Positions 51,866 through 61,262 of a stretch of DNA of 64,000 bases are shown piece by piece. The notes under the pieces are model-generated. The model did no database searches, had not been told where the DNA came from, and saw nothing but the letters and a program-made list of their open reading frames with translations. Numbering within the stretch: the stretch's first letter is position 1; every line of letters starts with the position of its first letter. Position numbers and translations under genes: made by a program. This stretch comes from Pantoea sp. alder81 (lineage in GTDB: Bacteria > Pseudomonadota > Gammaproteobacteria > Enterobacterales > Enterobacteriaceae): positions 186,001-250,000 of the forward strand of contig NZ_JAIUDA010000003.1 of assembly GCF_020179835.1 (NCBI RefSeq), read 5' to 3'.

Positions 51866-54157
51866 TTGTCCGAGTTGGTTTCGGTTGTACTCTTTTTGGC
51901 GGCAATCGCCGTTTACTCCTACAAGGCCGGGCGAAATAAATTCTGGTTTATCCTGATTTTAGTGTTGCTCGCGCTGTTTATCGTGCTCAATGCCACACTC
52001 ATTGCCAGCAACTATTTTACCGGCGATGGCATCACCGATGCGGTGTTGTATACCCTGACCAACAGCCTGACGGGCGCGGGCGTCAGTAAATATGTGGTGC
52101 CCGCCATTGGATTAATCATTGGTCTGTTTTTGCTGTTTTGCCTGCTGTCCTGGCTACTTCGCCGTCGCAAACGGCCGCATCATTTAGGCTGGAGTTTACT
52201 GGCTATCGCCTGCGCCGCTGGCTCGGTGCAAACCACACCTGCATTTCGTCAGGTGAAGGATCTTATTGCCTCGCACTCTCGCCTGGCCGACTCTGATTTC
52301 GACGACTACTACCATACGCCCAGTAAGACGATTCCCGAGCCCAAACTCAACGTGGTGTACATCTATGGTGAAAGCCTTGAGCGCACTTATTTTGATCAGC
52401 ATGCCTTTCCTGGACTCGCGCCGGAACTGAGCCGAGAGAAAGACCAGAGCCTTGATTTCAGTGAAACTGAGCAGTTACCGGGCACCGATTACACTATTGC
52501 TGGTATGGTCGCTTCCCAATGCGGTATTCCCCTGTTTGCGCCTTTTGATGGCAACGCCTCGGCCTCGCTCTCCAGCTTCTACCCACAAAATATTTGCCTC
52601 GGCGATATTCTGAAGAACTCCGGTTATGAAAACTGGTTTATTCAGGGCGCGGATTTACGTTTTGCCGGTAAGGACACCTTCCTGTTGTCGCACGGCTTCT
52701 CGCCCGCACACATGTACGGCTCGCAGGAGCTCATCAGCCGCGTCGCCGATCCCAGCTATCGCAACAACTGGGGTTTTTACGATGACACGGTGATGGACGA
52801 AGTGTTTGAGAAATACGAAGAACTTTCACGTCAGCAAAAGCGGTTTGCCTTATTTACCCTGACGGTGGACACCCATCATCCTGACGGCTTTATCTCGCGC
52901 ACCTGTCAGCGCAAAAGTTACAGCTACGACGGCAAACCGAACCAATCCTTCAGCGCAGTGACCTGCTCGCAAGAACATGTCGCGCGTTTGATTGCGCGCA
53001 TCAAAGCGTCGCCGTGGTTTAAAAACACCATCATCGTGGTCAGTTCGGATCATCTGGCCATGAATAACACCGCGCATCAGTATCTGATTAAGCAGCCGCG
53101 CCGCGATCTGTTTATGGTGATTCGTGGTGACGAGCCACAGGCGCAAGTGCTGGATGGCAAACGCAGCACCCTGGATAACGGCGCGACGGTACTGGATATT
53201 CTGGGCGGTGATAAGGCGATTGGCCTCGGCCGCAGCGGCCTCTCTTCGACGTCCTTATCGGCACAGTTTGATGATATGGCGCAGAAGGTAACGGCATGGA
53301 AAGCCGATATCATTCAGCTGTGGAATTTCCCCAGTAAGATGGATACGTTTACCGTCGACCAGCAGAAAAACACCTTCAGCTTCTCCGGATCGACCTTCAA
53401 ATTGCCGATTCTGTTCCGCGTCGGGCAGGATCGCGTCGAGCCGCTGCCAGAAGGCGAATACTCTGCCCCGCTGCGCTACCAGCTCGCCGACTTTACCTCC
53501 TCGGATAAATTCGTCTGGGTCGATCGCTGCTTCAAGATGGGCCGCTTATGGCAGCCTGATTTGGCACTCTCTACCGATCTCTGTGTCGCCATGGGCCAGA
53601 TGGGCGCAAAACCGACGGTGATGCGCATTGATAAACCGCAGTGGAAGGGTAAAGCTCAATTCCCGAAAGCCGAAGTGAGTGCCGCCACTTATCAACTTAA
53701 CGAGCAGCAGATTCGCGTGGAGGATAATGCGATTCGCTATAACGCCGACAGCTTCCTGCTGACCGTGCCAGGCGCACCCACTGGCGTGAAAGGTTTCACC
53801 GGAATCTCACGGCCCGAGAATTGGGGCAGGTGGTCGAATGCCAATCTGGCACCGGAAGTGAACATCGAATATGTCGATCCGTTGCCCGCCCGTTTTGATC
53901 TGGTGATCACCGCACGCGCCTATGGCCCTAATGCACATAGGCCCATCCCGGTGCGCGTCGGTGATGAGGAGCAGAGACTGAATCTCGGAGATGAATTCTC
54001 TACCACCACGCTGCACTTCAGTAATCCTAACGGCAGCCACAATCTGATTATCTCGCCGCCGGAGCCCCAGCTCTCCAACGATGGCAACATTACGGGCCAG
54101 GATCCGCGTAAATTGGGTATCGGTATGGTAGAGATAAAAATAATTCCACAGCCGTAA
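51866..54157 (+). CDS. opgB: Phosphoglycerol transferase I (OpgB/MdoB)
   Basis: The 763-residue protein equals E. coli OpgB in length and is similar throughout. It transfers phosphoglycerol from phosphatidylglycerol to osmoregulated periplasmic glucans. Residues 1-130 carry four membrane segments; the sulfatase-fold catalytic domain (about 155-500) has [13 protein letters not shown] and [17 protein letters not shown], with the nucleophile Thr region, and [11 protein letters not shown] start at TTG 51866 because GAGGA lies seven bases upstream and it reproduces the E. coli N-terminus (MSELV). The gene is core and in syntenic position beyond fhuF. Confidence 0.95.
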   Translation: MSELVSVVLFLAAIAVYSYKAGRNKFWFILILVLLALFIVLNATLIASNYFTGDGITDAVLYTLTNSLTGAGVSKYVVPAIGLIIGLFLLFCLLSWLLRRRKRPHHLGWSLLAIACAAGSVQTTPAFRQVKDLIASHSRLADSDFDDYYHTPSKTIPEPKLNVVYIYGESLERTYFDQHAFPGLAPELSREKDQSLDFSETEQLPGTDYTIAGMVASQCGIPLFAPFDGNASASLSSFYPQNICLGDILKNSGYENWFIQGADLRFAGKDTFLLSHGFSPAHMYGSQELISRVADPSYRNNWGFYDDTVMDEVFEKYEELSRQQKRFALFTLTVDTHHPDGFISRTCQRKSYSYDGKPNQSFSAVTCSQEHVARLIARIKASPWFKNTIIVVSSDHLAMNNTAHQYLIKQPRRDLFMVIRGDEPQAQVLDGKRSTLDNGATVLDILGGDKAIGLGRSGLSSTSLSAQFDDMAQKVTAWKADIIQLWNFPSKMDTFTVDQQKNTFSFSGSTFKLPILFRVGQDRVEPLPEGEYSAPLRYQLADFTSSDKFVWVDRCFKMGRLWQPDLALSTDLCVAMGQMGAKPTVMRIDKPQWKGKAQFPKAEVSAATYQLNEQQIRVEDNAIRYNADSFLLTVPGAPTGVKGFTGISRPENWGRWSNANLAPEVNIEYVDPLPARFDLVITARAYGPNAHRPIPVRVGDEEQRLNLGDEFSTTTLHFSNPNGSHNLIISPPEPQLSNDGNITGQDPRKLGIGMVEIKIIPQP

Positions 54158-54181
54158 CGTTAACGATTTCCTTCACAAATC

Positions 54182-54209
54182 AAGGCCTGCCTGCGTGCAG
54201 GCCTTTTTT
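54182..54209 (+). terminator. Terminator after opgB
   Basis: AAGGCCTGC-CTGCGT-GCAGGCCTT followed by a T-tract, 25 bases after the opgB stop. Confidence 0.93.
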
Positions 54210-54345
54210 ATTAGCCCTTCACGTTACTCATTGTAAGCATTGATTTTTTTCGAGGCGGCGCGCAAAATCCATATCGTCACATTGAGAAACTATCACCCTC
54301 TGGATACGCTTACCTCTTCATGGAGCGACACCAGAGGAAATAAGG

Positions 54346-54933
54346 ATGATATTGACAATGCTCAACACTCATAAAGCCTATAAAGCGTTGCAGGATGCGG
54401 GCGTTGCGGACAAGCAGGCCGAAGTCATGGTAGATATTTTTGCTGACATGCAGCAAGAAAATGCCTTAACCAAATTCGACTTGTCGCAAGCAACGGAAAT
54501 CCTGGTACGGGAACAAAGAGCGACCCACCATCGCATTGATTCTCTTGAAGGGCGTTTCGACAAATTCGAAACGGAGGTCAATCAGCGATTTGACCAAATC
54601 GATGAAAGATTCGACAAAATCGATGTGAAATTTGAAAATATCGATGCGAAATTTGGAAAGATAGATGCAAAATTTGAAAAAATAGATGAAAAGTTTGAAA
54701 AGATCGATCAGCGGTTTGAAAAAATTGATGAAAAATTTGAAAAGATCGACCAGCGGTTTGAGAAAATTGATGCAAAACTCATCCAGCACGATGCTAAATT
54801 TAACGAATTAGATCAACGCATGCAGATTGGTTTCACGGAGCTAAAACAAGACAATGTGTGGATGAGGCGCATCATGTTTACTATCGCCACCACAATGATC
54901 GCGTTTACCACCAAATATCTGTTAAGCAACTGA
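54346..54933 (+). CDS. Tail-anchored coiled-coil protein with KID heptad repeats
   Basis: The 195-residue protein has an N-terminal helical region (1-70), then eleven back-to-back heptads (81-157) of the type KFEKIDE/QRFEKID, nine of them near-perfect with Phe at a and Ile at d, and a single membrane segment at the C-terminus (about 175-193). It should form a long parallel coiled coil anchored in the inner membrane by its tail. Similar layouts occur in DUF1640-type proteins and in Borrelia Bdr proteins, which also have KID repeats and a C-terminal anchor; homology is not claimed. GAGGAA lies six bases before the ATG. Function unknown. Confidence 0.82.
   Translation: MILTMLNTHKAYKALQDAGVADKQAEVMVDIFADMQQENALTKFDLSQATEILVREQRATHHRIDSLEGRFDKFETEVNQRFDQIDERFDKIDVKFENIDAKFGKIDAKFEKIDEKFEKIDQRFEKIDEKFEKIDQRFEKIDAKLIQHDAKFNELDQRMQIGFTELKQDNVWMRRIMFTIATTMIAFTTKYLLSN
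54586..54816 (+). repeat. Imperfect 21-bp tandem repeats within the coiled-coil gene
   Basis: Eleven 21-bp units encode the heptads, for example AAATTTGAAAAAATAGATGAA-type units with scattered third-base changes. Such repeats can change in number by slippage or recombination without breaking frame. Confidence 0.85.
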
Positions 54934-54953
54934 GCCGGGCACCTCGCCCGGCT
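54933..54953. terminator. Hairpin between convergent coiled-coil and GNAT genes
   Basis: AGCCGGG-CACCTCG-CCCGGCT starts at the last base of the stop codon. No T-tract, so termination is possible but unproven. Confidence 0.5.
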
Positions 54954-54964
54954 GTCACATGCCC

Positions 54965-55669
54965 TTAGCGCAGCGCCTGCAACTTTGCGCGCTGCGTTCC
55001 ATCCTCATTGAAATTGTCTGCTGCCAGCCAGCGCTCAAAGGCCTGTTTCAACTGCGGCCACTCCCCATCAATAATGGAGAACCAGCAAGTGTCGCGGCTG
55101 CGGCCTTTATAGACGATTGCCTGACGAAAAATGCCTTCAAACTGGAAACCCAACCGTAATGCTGCCTGGCGAGAGGGCTGATTACAGCTGTCGCATTTCC
55201 ATTCGTAGCGACGATAGCCCAATTGTTCAATGGCATAACGCATCAGTAAATAGTGCGCTTCCGTCGCCATGCGGGTTTGTTTAAGCAGCGGCGAAAACGC
55301 CACATGCCCCACTTCCACCACACCGTGCGTGGTATCGATACGCATCAGCGCCAACGTCCCGACGGCACGCTGGCTGTGCAAGTCAATCACCGCGAAGTGC
55401 ATGGGATCGTGTCCCTGCTCAATCTTTCTGGCATAGGCAAGATAAGCCTCCTCACTGGTGAAAGGCTCAGCAAACATATAGGTCCAGTCGCGCCCGTCGC
55501 TGGCCTGCGCATAAGCCACATAGAGTTCGCGGCCATGGCGCTCAGCACTGAGTGGTTCCAGTCGGCAGTAGTGGTCGGTAAAGGTCTCATAAGCGGGCCA
55601 ACTGCGCGATTGCCACTCTGGCAGAGGCGCACCTACCGGTTGTCCGTACTGGTTCGTGTATTGCGTCAT
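54965..55669 (-). CDS. GNAT family N-acetyltransferase, RimJ/RimL type
   Basis: The 234-residue protein has the RimJ/RimL arrangement: LEPLSAERHGRELYVAYA at the start of the domain, VEVGHVAFSPLLKQTRMATEAHYLLM with the acetyl-CoA loop (about 120-145), and NQPSRQAALRLGFQFEGIFRQ near 165-185. Members often acetylate small molecules or protein N-termini; the substrate is unknown. It diverges from a MocR-type regulator across 76 bp containing candidate operator repeats, so it is probably that regulator's target. Confidence 0.86.
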   Translation of the reverse strand: MTQYTNQYGQPVGAPLPEWQSRSWPAYETFTDHYCRLEPLSAERHGRELYVAYAQASDGRDWTYMFAEPFTSEEAYLAYARKIEQGHDPMHFAVIDLHSQRAVGTLALMRIDTTHGVVEVGHVAFSPLLKQTRMATEAHYLLMRYAIEQLGYRRYEWKCDSCNQPSRQAALRLGFQFEGIFRQAIVYKGRSRDTCWFSIIDGEWPQLKQAFERWLAADNFNEDGTQRAKLQALR

Positions 55670-55692
55670 CGCTCTATTCCCTTGTCAGTGAA

Positions 55693-55725
55693 TGCCAGTT
55701 GCACAGCGTGCCAGTTTGCTGGCAT
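55693..55725. promoter_or_regulatory. Candidate MocR-type operator
   Basis: TGCCAGTT occurs twice as a direct repeat 16 bp apart (55693-55700, 55709-55716) and is followed by the inverted form CTGGCA (55719-55724) in the gap between the GNAT and MocR genes. Direct repeats are the usual target of MocR regulators. Confidence 0.6.
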
Positions 55726-55775
55726 GTTAAAAAGCACCACATTCAATGAAATTTATGGATCCACGAACAATCACA

Positions 55776-57227
55776 ATGAATGAGAGTGAATTGCACAGCC
55801 TGTTACTGACACCGTTACTTCCCGACGGCACGCTTACGCTGCAGCAGCAGCTATTACAGCGCATTAAACAGGCCATTCTGACAGGCGCGATCTCCGCAGG
55901 AACGCCTTTGCCCTCAACACGTCAATTGGCTGCCGACCTTAAGGTGTCTCGCAATACGGTAACAGGCGTTTGGGCACAGCTACAGGCTGAAGGCTTTCTG
56001 GTTAGTGATTGTCAGGGCAGCCGCATCAGTCCTTTCGCGCAGCAGCCCCCCACCTCCCATCACGACGTCAGCGCCAGTGACCTTCTGTTACCACCAAGAG
56101 TGGCGCAGATTCGTTCCCACCACCGGCCCTTAAGCCAGGAGATGGCGCTGCGGCCCGGCGTTCCCGCGCTGGCACACTTCCCGCTGGCCCAGTGGCGACG
56201 CACGCTCAATCGCGTGATGCAGCATCAGCCACAACAACTCCTCGGCTACGGTGATCCGCTCGGCGAGCCTACTCTGCGTGCCGCACTGGCCCAACATCTG
56301 GCACTGGCGCGCGGCGTCCGCTGTTCACCGGAGCAAATCGTCATTACCGAAGGCGCACAGCAGGCGCTGACGCTGTGCGTGTCTCTACTGAGCCAGCGCG
56401 GCGAAATCGGTTGGGTGGAAGAGCCGGGCTATCGCGGAGCAAAAGCCGCCATGCGCCTTGGGGATATGCGCGTTGAGCCTCTTCAGGTGGATGCACAAGG
56501 CCTGGCGCCGCAACCCAGTGACTGGCAACAGCGCCCGCCGCGACTGATCTACACCACCCCAACTCATCAATATCCCACAGGCGTGGTGATGAGCGCACCT
56601 CGTCGTCTGGCACTTCTCGCCACAGCGCGCCAGCATCAGTCGTGGATTATCGAAGACGACTACGACAGTGATTTCCGCTACAGCGGCGAACCGATCGCTG
56701 CGATGCAAGGCATGATGCAGCCATCACCGGTGATTTACGTGGGATCGTTCAGTAAAACGCTGTTTCCGGCACTTCGCATTGGATTTATGGTGCTACCGCC
56801 CCAGCTGTTGGCGTTGTTACGTCCGGCCTTGCATGAATTACTGCGCGGGGGAAATCGCCCCGAACAGCAAGCGCTGGCCCAGTTTATTAACAGCGGGGAT
56901 TACAGCCGCCATCTGAGCAAAATGCGCCGTCTCTATCGCCAGCGTCAAACCAGCTTGCGCGAAGCGCTGTTGATAACCCTGGGAGCGCAGACGTCGTTGC
57001 TGGGCGGCGAGTGCGGCATGCATCTGGTATTGCGACTTGCGCATGAACAACAAGATACAGAAGTGGTGGAGCGTCTGATGACCAGCGGCTATGCGCCCGG
57101 TGCGCTGTCGGGGTTTTATCTGGGAGAGGAGAAACAGCAAGGGTTGGTGCTCGGATACGGCAACAGCAGTACCAGCCAAATCATTGCTGGCGTCGCGCGC
57201 ATCGCGCAGTGCCTGGACGTGAAGTAG
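55776..57227 (+). CDS. MocR/PdxR-type regulator with aminotransferase-like domain
   Basis: The 483-residue protein joins a GntR-type winged helix (about 20-85, GAISAGTPLPSTRQLAADLKVSRNTVTGVWAQLQAEGFL) to a fold-type I aminotransferase-like domain. The PLP-binding Lys is in YVGSFSKTLFPALRIGF, and TPTHQYPTG and IIEDDYDSDFRY are also present, so PLP binding is expected. The start is uncertain: in-frame ATGs at 55746 and 55755 exist, none with a strong ribosome-binding site; I chose MNESELH because sequence before it looks non-family. Confidence 0.85.
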   Translation: MNESELHSLLLTPLLPDGTLTLQQQLLQRIKQAILTGAISAGTPLPSTRQLAADLKVSRNTVTGVWAQLQAEGFLVSDCQGSRISPFAQQPPTSHHDVSASDLLLPPRVAQIRSHHRPLSQEMALRPGVPALAHFPLAQWRRTLNRVMQHQPQQLLGYGDPLGEPTLRAALAQHLALARGVRCSPEQIVITEGAQQALTLCVSLLSQRGEIGWVEEPGYRGAKAAMRLGDMRVEPLQVDAQGLAPQPSDWQQRPPRLIYTTPTHQYPTGVVMSAPRRLALLATARQHQSWIIEDDYDSDFRYSGEPIAAMQGMMQPSPVIYVGSFSKTLFPALRIGFMVLPPQLLALLRPALHELLRGGNRPEQQALAQFINSGDYSRHLSKMRRLYRQRQTSLREALLITLGAQTSLLGGECGMHLVLRLAHEQQDTEVVERLMTSGYAPGALSGFYLGEEKQQGLVLGYGNSSTSQIIAGVARIAQCLDVK

Positions 57228-57257
57228 CGGCGGCCTGATAGCCACCGCGACAAAGGA

Positions 57258-57752
57258 CTAACCTTTAAAGAAGATATCGCCTGATTTACCCATCACGATC
57301 TTGCCGCTGTCATCGGTGATCAGGATGTAGTTGGCGTTGATATACGCCCAGTGCGTGCCAGGCTGCGGTGCCGGCAGATGGCGCGGCTGCCACTCAACGA
57401 TGGTGTACTGCTTTTTGCGGTACTCATCCGGCACCACATCACCGACCTTGTACTCTTTGTAGTCGATGATAATGGTGTTCAGGTCGTAGTTATTCTTTCC
57501 TACGGGTGCATCCTGCATGCCATTTTGTGATGGACGAATCGGTGCCACATCACCGGAAGATTCGGCCGGTTCATTGCTGGCAGGTGCATCTGCTGCAGGT
57601 GCCTGAGTTTGTGCATCAGGCGCAACCTGCTGCACCTGAGGTGGCGGTGGTACGTTATCCGTTTGCTCGCCTGCAGCCAGTGCGGCTGGAGTCAGGCTTA
57701 AAGCGCCCAGAAAAATTCCTGCAGAAAGAAGGGTGACATGTGTCCTGCGCAT
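57258..57752 (-). CDS. RcnB family periplasmic protein
   Basis: The 164-residue protein has a signal peptide (ending ALAAGEQ), a low-complexity Pro/Ala/Gln linker (about 30-85) and an RcnB-type C-terminal domain: VGDVVPDEYRKKQYTIVEWQPRHLPAPQPGTHWAYINANYILI. In E. coli RcnB is linked to nickel/cobalt export, but RcnB-fold proteins are numerous in Erwiniaceae and most have no known role. Convergent with the MocR gene. Confidence 0.85.
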   Translation of the reverse strand: MRRTHVTLLSAGIFLGALSLTPAALAAGEQTDNVPPPPQVQQVAPDAQTQAPAADAPASNEPAESSGDVAPIRPSQNGMQDAPVGKNNYDLNTIIIDYKEYKVGDVVPDEYRKKQYTIVEWQPRHLPAPQPGTHWAYINANYILITDDSGKIVMGKSGDIFFKG

Positions 57753-57910
57753 TGGTGATTTCCACTCTGGTTAATTATTAACTGTCCAATTTACTGACAA
57801 GTGCAGCACGCAGAAGGTTCCCCCGGCGCGCTTTGCGCGTCAAATTCGCTGCACAGCATACCTCAGCGAAGGCGTTTTTTGGCGCAGCAAAATTGCAAGC
57901 AACCATTTTT

Positions 57911-59092
57911 TTACTCAGCCTGGTTTTTCTGCGCCAGATCCATCAGCAGGGCAATCCCGAGATAGTTACTCCAGTTAAAGGCATTCTGCAGCACCACAAT
58001 GGCATTACCATTTTGCTTATCAAATCCGATAAAGCTGGAATAACCGCCAATGTAACCCACCTGGTAAGTGATTTTCTGATCACCATAGGTGTCTGTTACC
58101 CAGGCAATATTCTGCGACTGATTGCCATGTTTCTCGTAACCGTGATTGACCTGCGCAAAAGCCGCATTGATAGACGTATTGGCACCCTCATGCAGGTGCG
58201 CATCCAGATAGCGGATGAGATCGCGCGCATTGCTGTAGAGACTGGCGGCCGCCACCATGTTATTGCTGAATGCCCAATCCGGCGTCAGCTCACCTCGCGG
58301 AATCAGTTTCGGCTGATCGCCTGCATGCCCCAGGGCGCGCCAGGGGTAACCGCGCAGGGTCTGCGGTTTGAAGCTGCTGCTGGTCATACCCAGCGGCTGG
58401 AAAAGATTACGTTGCGCCAGGATTTCGATGTCCTGATGCAAACGATGTTTGAGGATATAGCCGAGCAGCGCATAGCCCAGATTAGAATACTGTGCCGCCG
58501 GTTTGGCTGGCGCGTCAAAATCAGACAGATAACCCAGCACCGCATCACTGTCCAGATTGCCGTAAAAATTCTCACCGCTGCGTAGATAAGCCATAAATTT
58601 CATAAACATCGGCAGATCCATATCCTGGCGCGGCAAGCCAGACGTGTGAGTCACTAACTGCAGCAGCGTGATACGTTTCGCATCCTCACTGAGTGGCACA
58701 TTCGCGGGGAGTAGCGTCGCCAGCGTATCATTCCAGTGCAACTCACCGCGATCCACCAGCTCAATAATCACTTCCGCCGTCATGCCTTTACTGAGAGAAC
58801 CAAGCGCAAACAGCGTATCCGGCGTAATCGGATAACGGTGCACCGCATCGGTCACGCCAAAACTGTAAAACTTTGCAGGCTGACGCTGATGGATAATCGC
58901 AATGCTGATGCCTGACACCTGCTTCTGCTGCATGTAATGCCGCACGATGTCATCGACGTTTTCATTGAAAGTCGCATGGGAGAGATAGACTTTATCGCCG
59001 ACCGGCGCAGAAGTTTGTGACAGCGTGCCACAGGCGCTCAATAGCAAACTGGAGCACAACAGCAGCGATCGCGGAATGATGCAGCGCATCAC
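57911..59092 (-). CDS. Lipoprotein serine hydrolase, beta-lactamase/penicillin-binding fold
   Basis: The 393-residue protein is a class C-type serine hydrolase. A lipobox LLSAC puts the lipidated Cys at 21, followed by Gly, so outer-membrane sorting is expected. SxxK is Ser99-Leu-Ser-Lys102, the second motif is Tyr202-Ser-Asn204, and the third-strand motif is GYIGG near 350. It could be an esterase, a D,D-peptidase or a weak beta-lactamase; sequence does not decide. Monocistronic. Confidence 0.86.
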   Translation of the reverse strand: MMRCIIPRSLLLCSSLLLSACGTLSQTSAPVGDKVYLSHATFNENVDDIVRHYMQQKQVSGISIAIIHQRQPAKFYSFGVTDAVHRYPITPDTLFALGSLSKGMTAEVIIELVDRGELHWNDTLATLLPANVPLSEDAKRITLLQLVTHTSGLPRQDMDLPMFMKFMAYLRSGENFYGNLDSDAVLGYLSDFDAPAKPAAQYSNLGYALLGYILKHRLHQDIEILAQRNLFQPLGMTSSSFKPQTLRGYPWRALGHAGDQPKLIPRGELTPDWAFSNNMVAAASLYSNARDLIRYLDAHLHEGANTSINAAFAQVNHGYEKHGNQSQNIAWVTDTYGDQKITYQVGYIGGYSSFIGFDKQNGNAIVVLQNAFNWSNYLGIALLMDLAQKNQAE

Positions 59093-59236
59093 CGATTATT
59101 CCTGGTGAAAGTTTTCATAACAATTGATTTATAAGATATTTTTTATTTTTAGCAAAACGTGCGATGGGTGTTTGTGGCGAAATATAACACAGAAGATGAG
59201 AATCGCCACCTGCCAGAAACAGGTGGCGAGGCGGGA

Positions 59237-60019
59237 TTATGGGTTCACCGGAATTACCGAACCCTGATAGTGCTGGTTGATAAATTCAGCAGTTTGCTTT
59301 GACTCCAGATCTTTGGCTAATTCGAGAACACGTGGATCATGGGCCAGTTTTGGCGTCGTCACCAGCACGTTCGCGTACGGATTATCTTTTGCCTGCTCCA
59401 GCGCCAGCGCATCTTTCGATGGCACTAACCCCGCCTGTAACGCGTAGTTGCCGTTAATGATCGCCAGTTGCGCATCATCCAGTGCACGCGGCAGCTGTGG
59501 TGCTTCGATTTCAATGATTTTCAGATGATGCGGGTTGTCACTGATATCTGCCGTCGTCACCAGCGAACTGGCGTTGCTGCCTTTGAGCTTAATCAGACTG
59601 CTATCCTGCAGCAGATACAGCGCACGGCTGAGGTTGGTGACATTATTAGGAACCGCGACCTGCGCGCCATCAGGCAGATCTTTCAGGGATTTAACTTTAT
59701 GCGAGTAAATGCCCAACGGCTCAATATGCACCGTCGCCACCACTGCAAATTTCTCTCCCAACGCTTTTTCCTGATCGCGCAAATAAGGCACATGCTGGAA
59801 GTAGTTTGCATCCACATCGCCGCGCGCTAACAATTCATTGGCGTTGAGATTGCCGTTGAGCTCAATCACCTTCAGGTCGAGCTTTTTATCGGTTTGTTTG
59901 ATGTGGTTGAGGATTTCACTGTGCGGCACCGGATCGGCCGCCACGCGCAATGCGGCTGCCGAAGCAGAGGTACTGAATACTGAGAGCAGTACCAGCGTGG
60001 CTATCACCTTTTTAGTCAT
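59237..60019 (-). CDS. MetQ/NlpA family substrate-binding protein
   Basis: The 260-residue protein has a signal peptide (MTKKVIATLVLLSVFSTSASA) and the NlpA-type fold: AADPVPHSEILNHIK, NANELLARGDVDANYFQHVPYL and VPNNVTNLSRALYLLQ. There is no lipobox Cys, so it should be a soluble periplasmic protein, unlike MetQ. No MetN/MetI-type partners lie nearby. AAGGAAAG precedes the start. It follows the oxygenase gene by 18 bases and is surely co-transcribed. Ligand may be methionine or another sulphur or amino compound. Confidence 0.87.
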   Translation of the reverse strand: MTKKVIATLVLLSVFSTSASAAALRVAADPVPHSEILNHIKQTDKKLDLKVIELNGNLNANELLARGDVDANYFQHVPYLRDQEKALGEKFAVVATVHIEPLGIYSHKVKSLKDLPDGAQVAVPNNVTNLSRALYLLQDSSLIKLKGSNASSLVTTADISDNPHHLKIIEIEAPQLPRALDDAQLAIINGNYALQAGLVPSKDALALEQAKDNPYANVLVTTPKLAHDPRVLELAKDLESKQTAEFINQHYQGSVIPVNP

Positions 60020-60037
60020 GTGCTTTCCTTACTTTTA

Positions 60038-61054
60038 TTATGATTGAACGGTGTTCTGGGCGTCGGCGTAGTAACGCGCTGCCACGTCGCGATGCGATCG
60101 CAAACGCCCTTTGAGATAGTTCCAGCCCACTTCACGCAGCAAGGGGTTGGTGGGATCGCTGGTCGGCCCACGCGCTTCAGCCGCCAGCTGCGGCGGTAAT
60201 TGATAAAGTGGTACTTCGGCATCCAGCTGGGCACCGAGGAAAAAGGCGATGGAAACACGCTCCTTTTGTGCAGGCGGTGACAGCACGCGATGTACCGTGG
60301 CACGCAGATAACCATTGGTCGCAATCTCCAGTAATTCGCCGATGTTCACCACAAAGGCGCCCGGTTTCGGCAATGCATCCACCCAGTTGCCCGGCGTCAC
60401 TTCGACCTGTAAGCCGGGCTGCTCATCCTGTAGCAGAAACGTCAGGAAGCCAGAGTCTTTATGCGCGCCAACGCCCTGCTGGCTGGCATCGCTGGACTGA
60501 CCGGGATAACGGATCAGTTTCACATGTTCATTGGGATGCGTGCCGTACAGTGCATCAAATGCATCTGGCGGCAGCGACAACGATTTGGCAAACGCACGCA
60601 GCAGGCGCAGTGCAATACCGGTCATCGCCTGCTGCCAGGCGTGGATCACCGGCCTGAGTTGCGGCAGCGCCTCTGGCCATAGATTTGGCCCCTGCAGACG
60701 CTTCCATGCGGGATCGCCCGTTTGTAACGCTAACGCCACACGTTCAGCGCCAATATCAAACTGCTCACGCTGGTCGCGTTGCTCGCGGGTATATTCCACG
60801 CCAGCCCGGTTGTAGCCGCGGAAGTGCGGCGAGTGGATCATCGAAACGCGCTGCTTCTCCTCATCCGGCAGGGAAAAAAACGCCTGCGTGATGCTTTGTA
60901 CGTTCTGCAGCAGCTGAGGATTGATGCCATGATTGATCAGGTAGAAAAAACCGACATCGCGTGCCGTGGAGCGCAGTTCGGCGAGATAAGGCGACTGGTC
61001 AGCATCCGGGAGTTCCAGCAATGCCAAATCCAGCACCGGCAATATTTCCGCCAT
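60038..61054 (-). CDS. 2-Oxoglutarate/Fe(II) oxygenase, isopenicillin N synthase-like
   Basis: The 338-residue protein has the DIOX_N region (1-110, ARDVGFFYLINHGI) and the jelly-roll oxygenase domain. Iron ligands are His198, Asp200 and His255 (GAHKDSGF and ATVHRVLSP), and Arg266 in RVSIAFF fits 2-oxoglutarate binding, so it looks active. Such enzymes hydroxylate or desaturate small acids; substrate is unknown. It heads a two-gene operon with an NlpA-type binding protein, suggesting that the imported ligand is its substrate. Confidence 0.87.
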   Translation of the reverse strand: MAEILPVLDLALLELPDADQSPYLAELRSTARDVGFFYLINHGINPQLLQNVQSITQAFFSLPDEEKQRVSMIHSPHFRGYNRAGVEYTREQRDQREQFDIGAERVALALQTGDPAWKRLQGPNLWPEALPQLRPVIHAWQQAMTGIALRLLRAFAKSLSLPPDAFDALYGTHPNEHVKLIRYPGQSSDASQQGVGAHKDSGFLTFLLQDEQPGLQVEVTPGNWVDALPKPGAFVVNIGELLEIATNGYLRATVHRVLSPPAQKERVSIAFFLGAQLDAEVPLYQLPPQLAAEARGPTSDPTNPLLREVGWNYLKGRLRSHRDVAARYYADAQNTVQS

Positions 61055-61262
61055 ACAATTTTGTCCTTAATGCAGTAAAGTTCTGCGTTTACGCTGCCAC
61101 TGGCGTTCCATTCCAGCCAATACTGTTGCGCAATATGTTATGGCGAATGATTTTTAGGAATGCTTCAGCAATCGATATGCAAAAAGCGGTAAATCCGTGC
61201 CGCTTCCCGCTATAATCGCGCCGTCAAAATTTTGCCTACCCGCACCGCACAGGAGATGCCGT

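Noticed and set aside
57833-58585. 250-codon plus-strand open frame
   Set aside because: It is antisense to the well-supported lipoprotein serine hydrolase and has no domain-like sequence.
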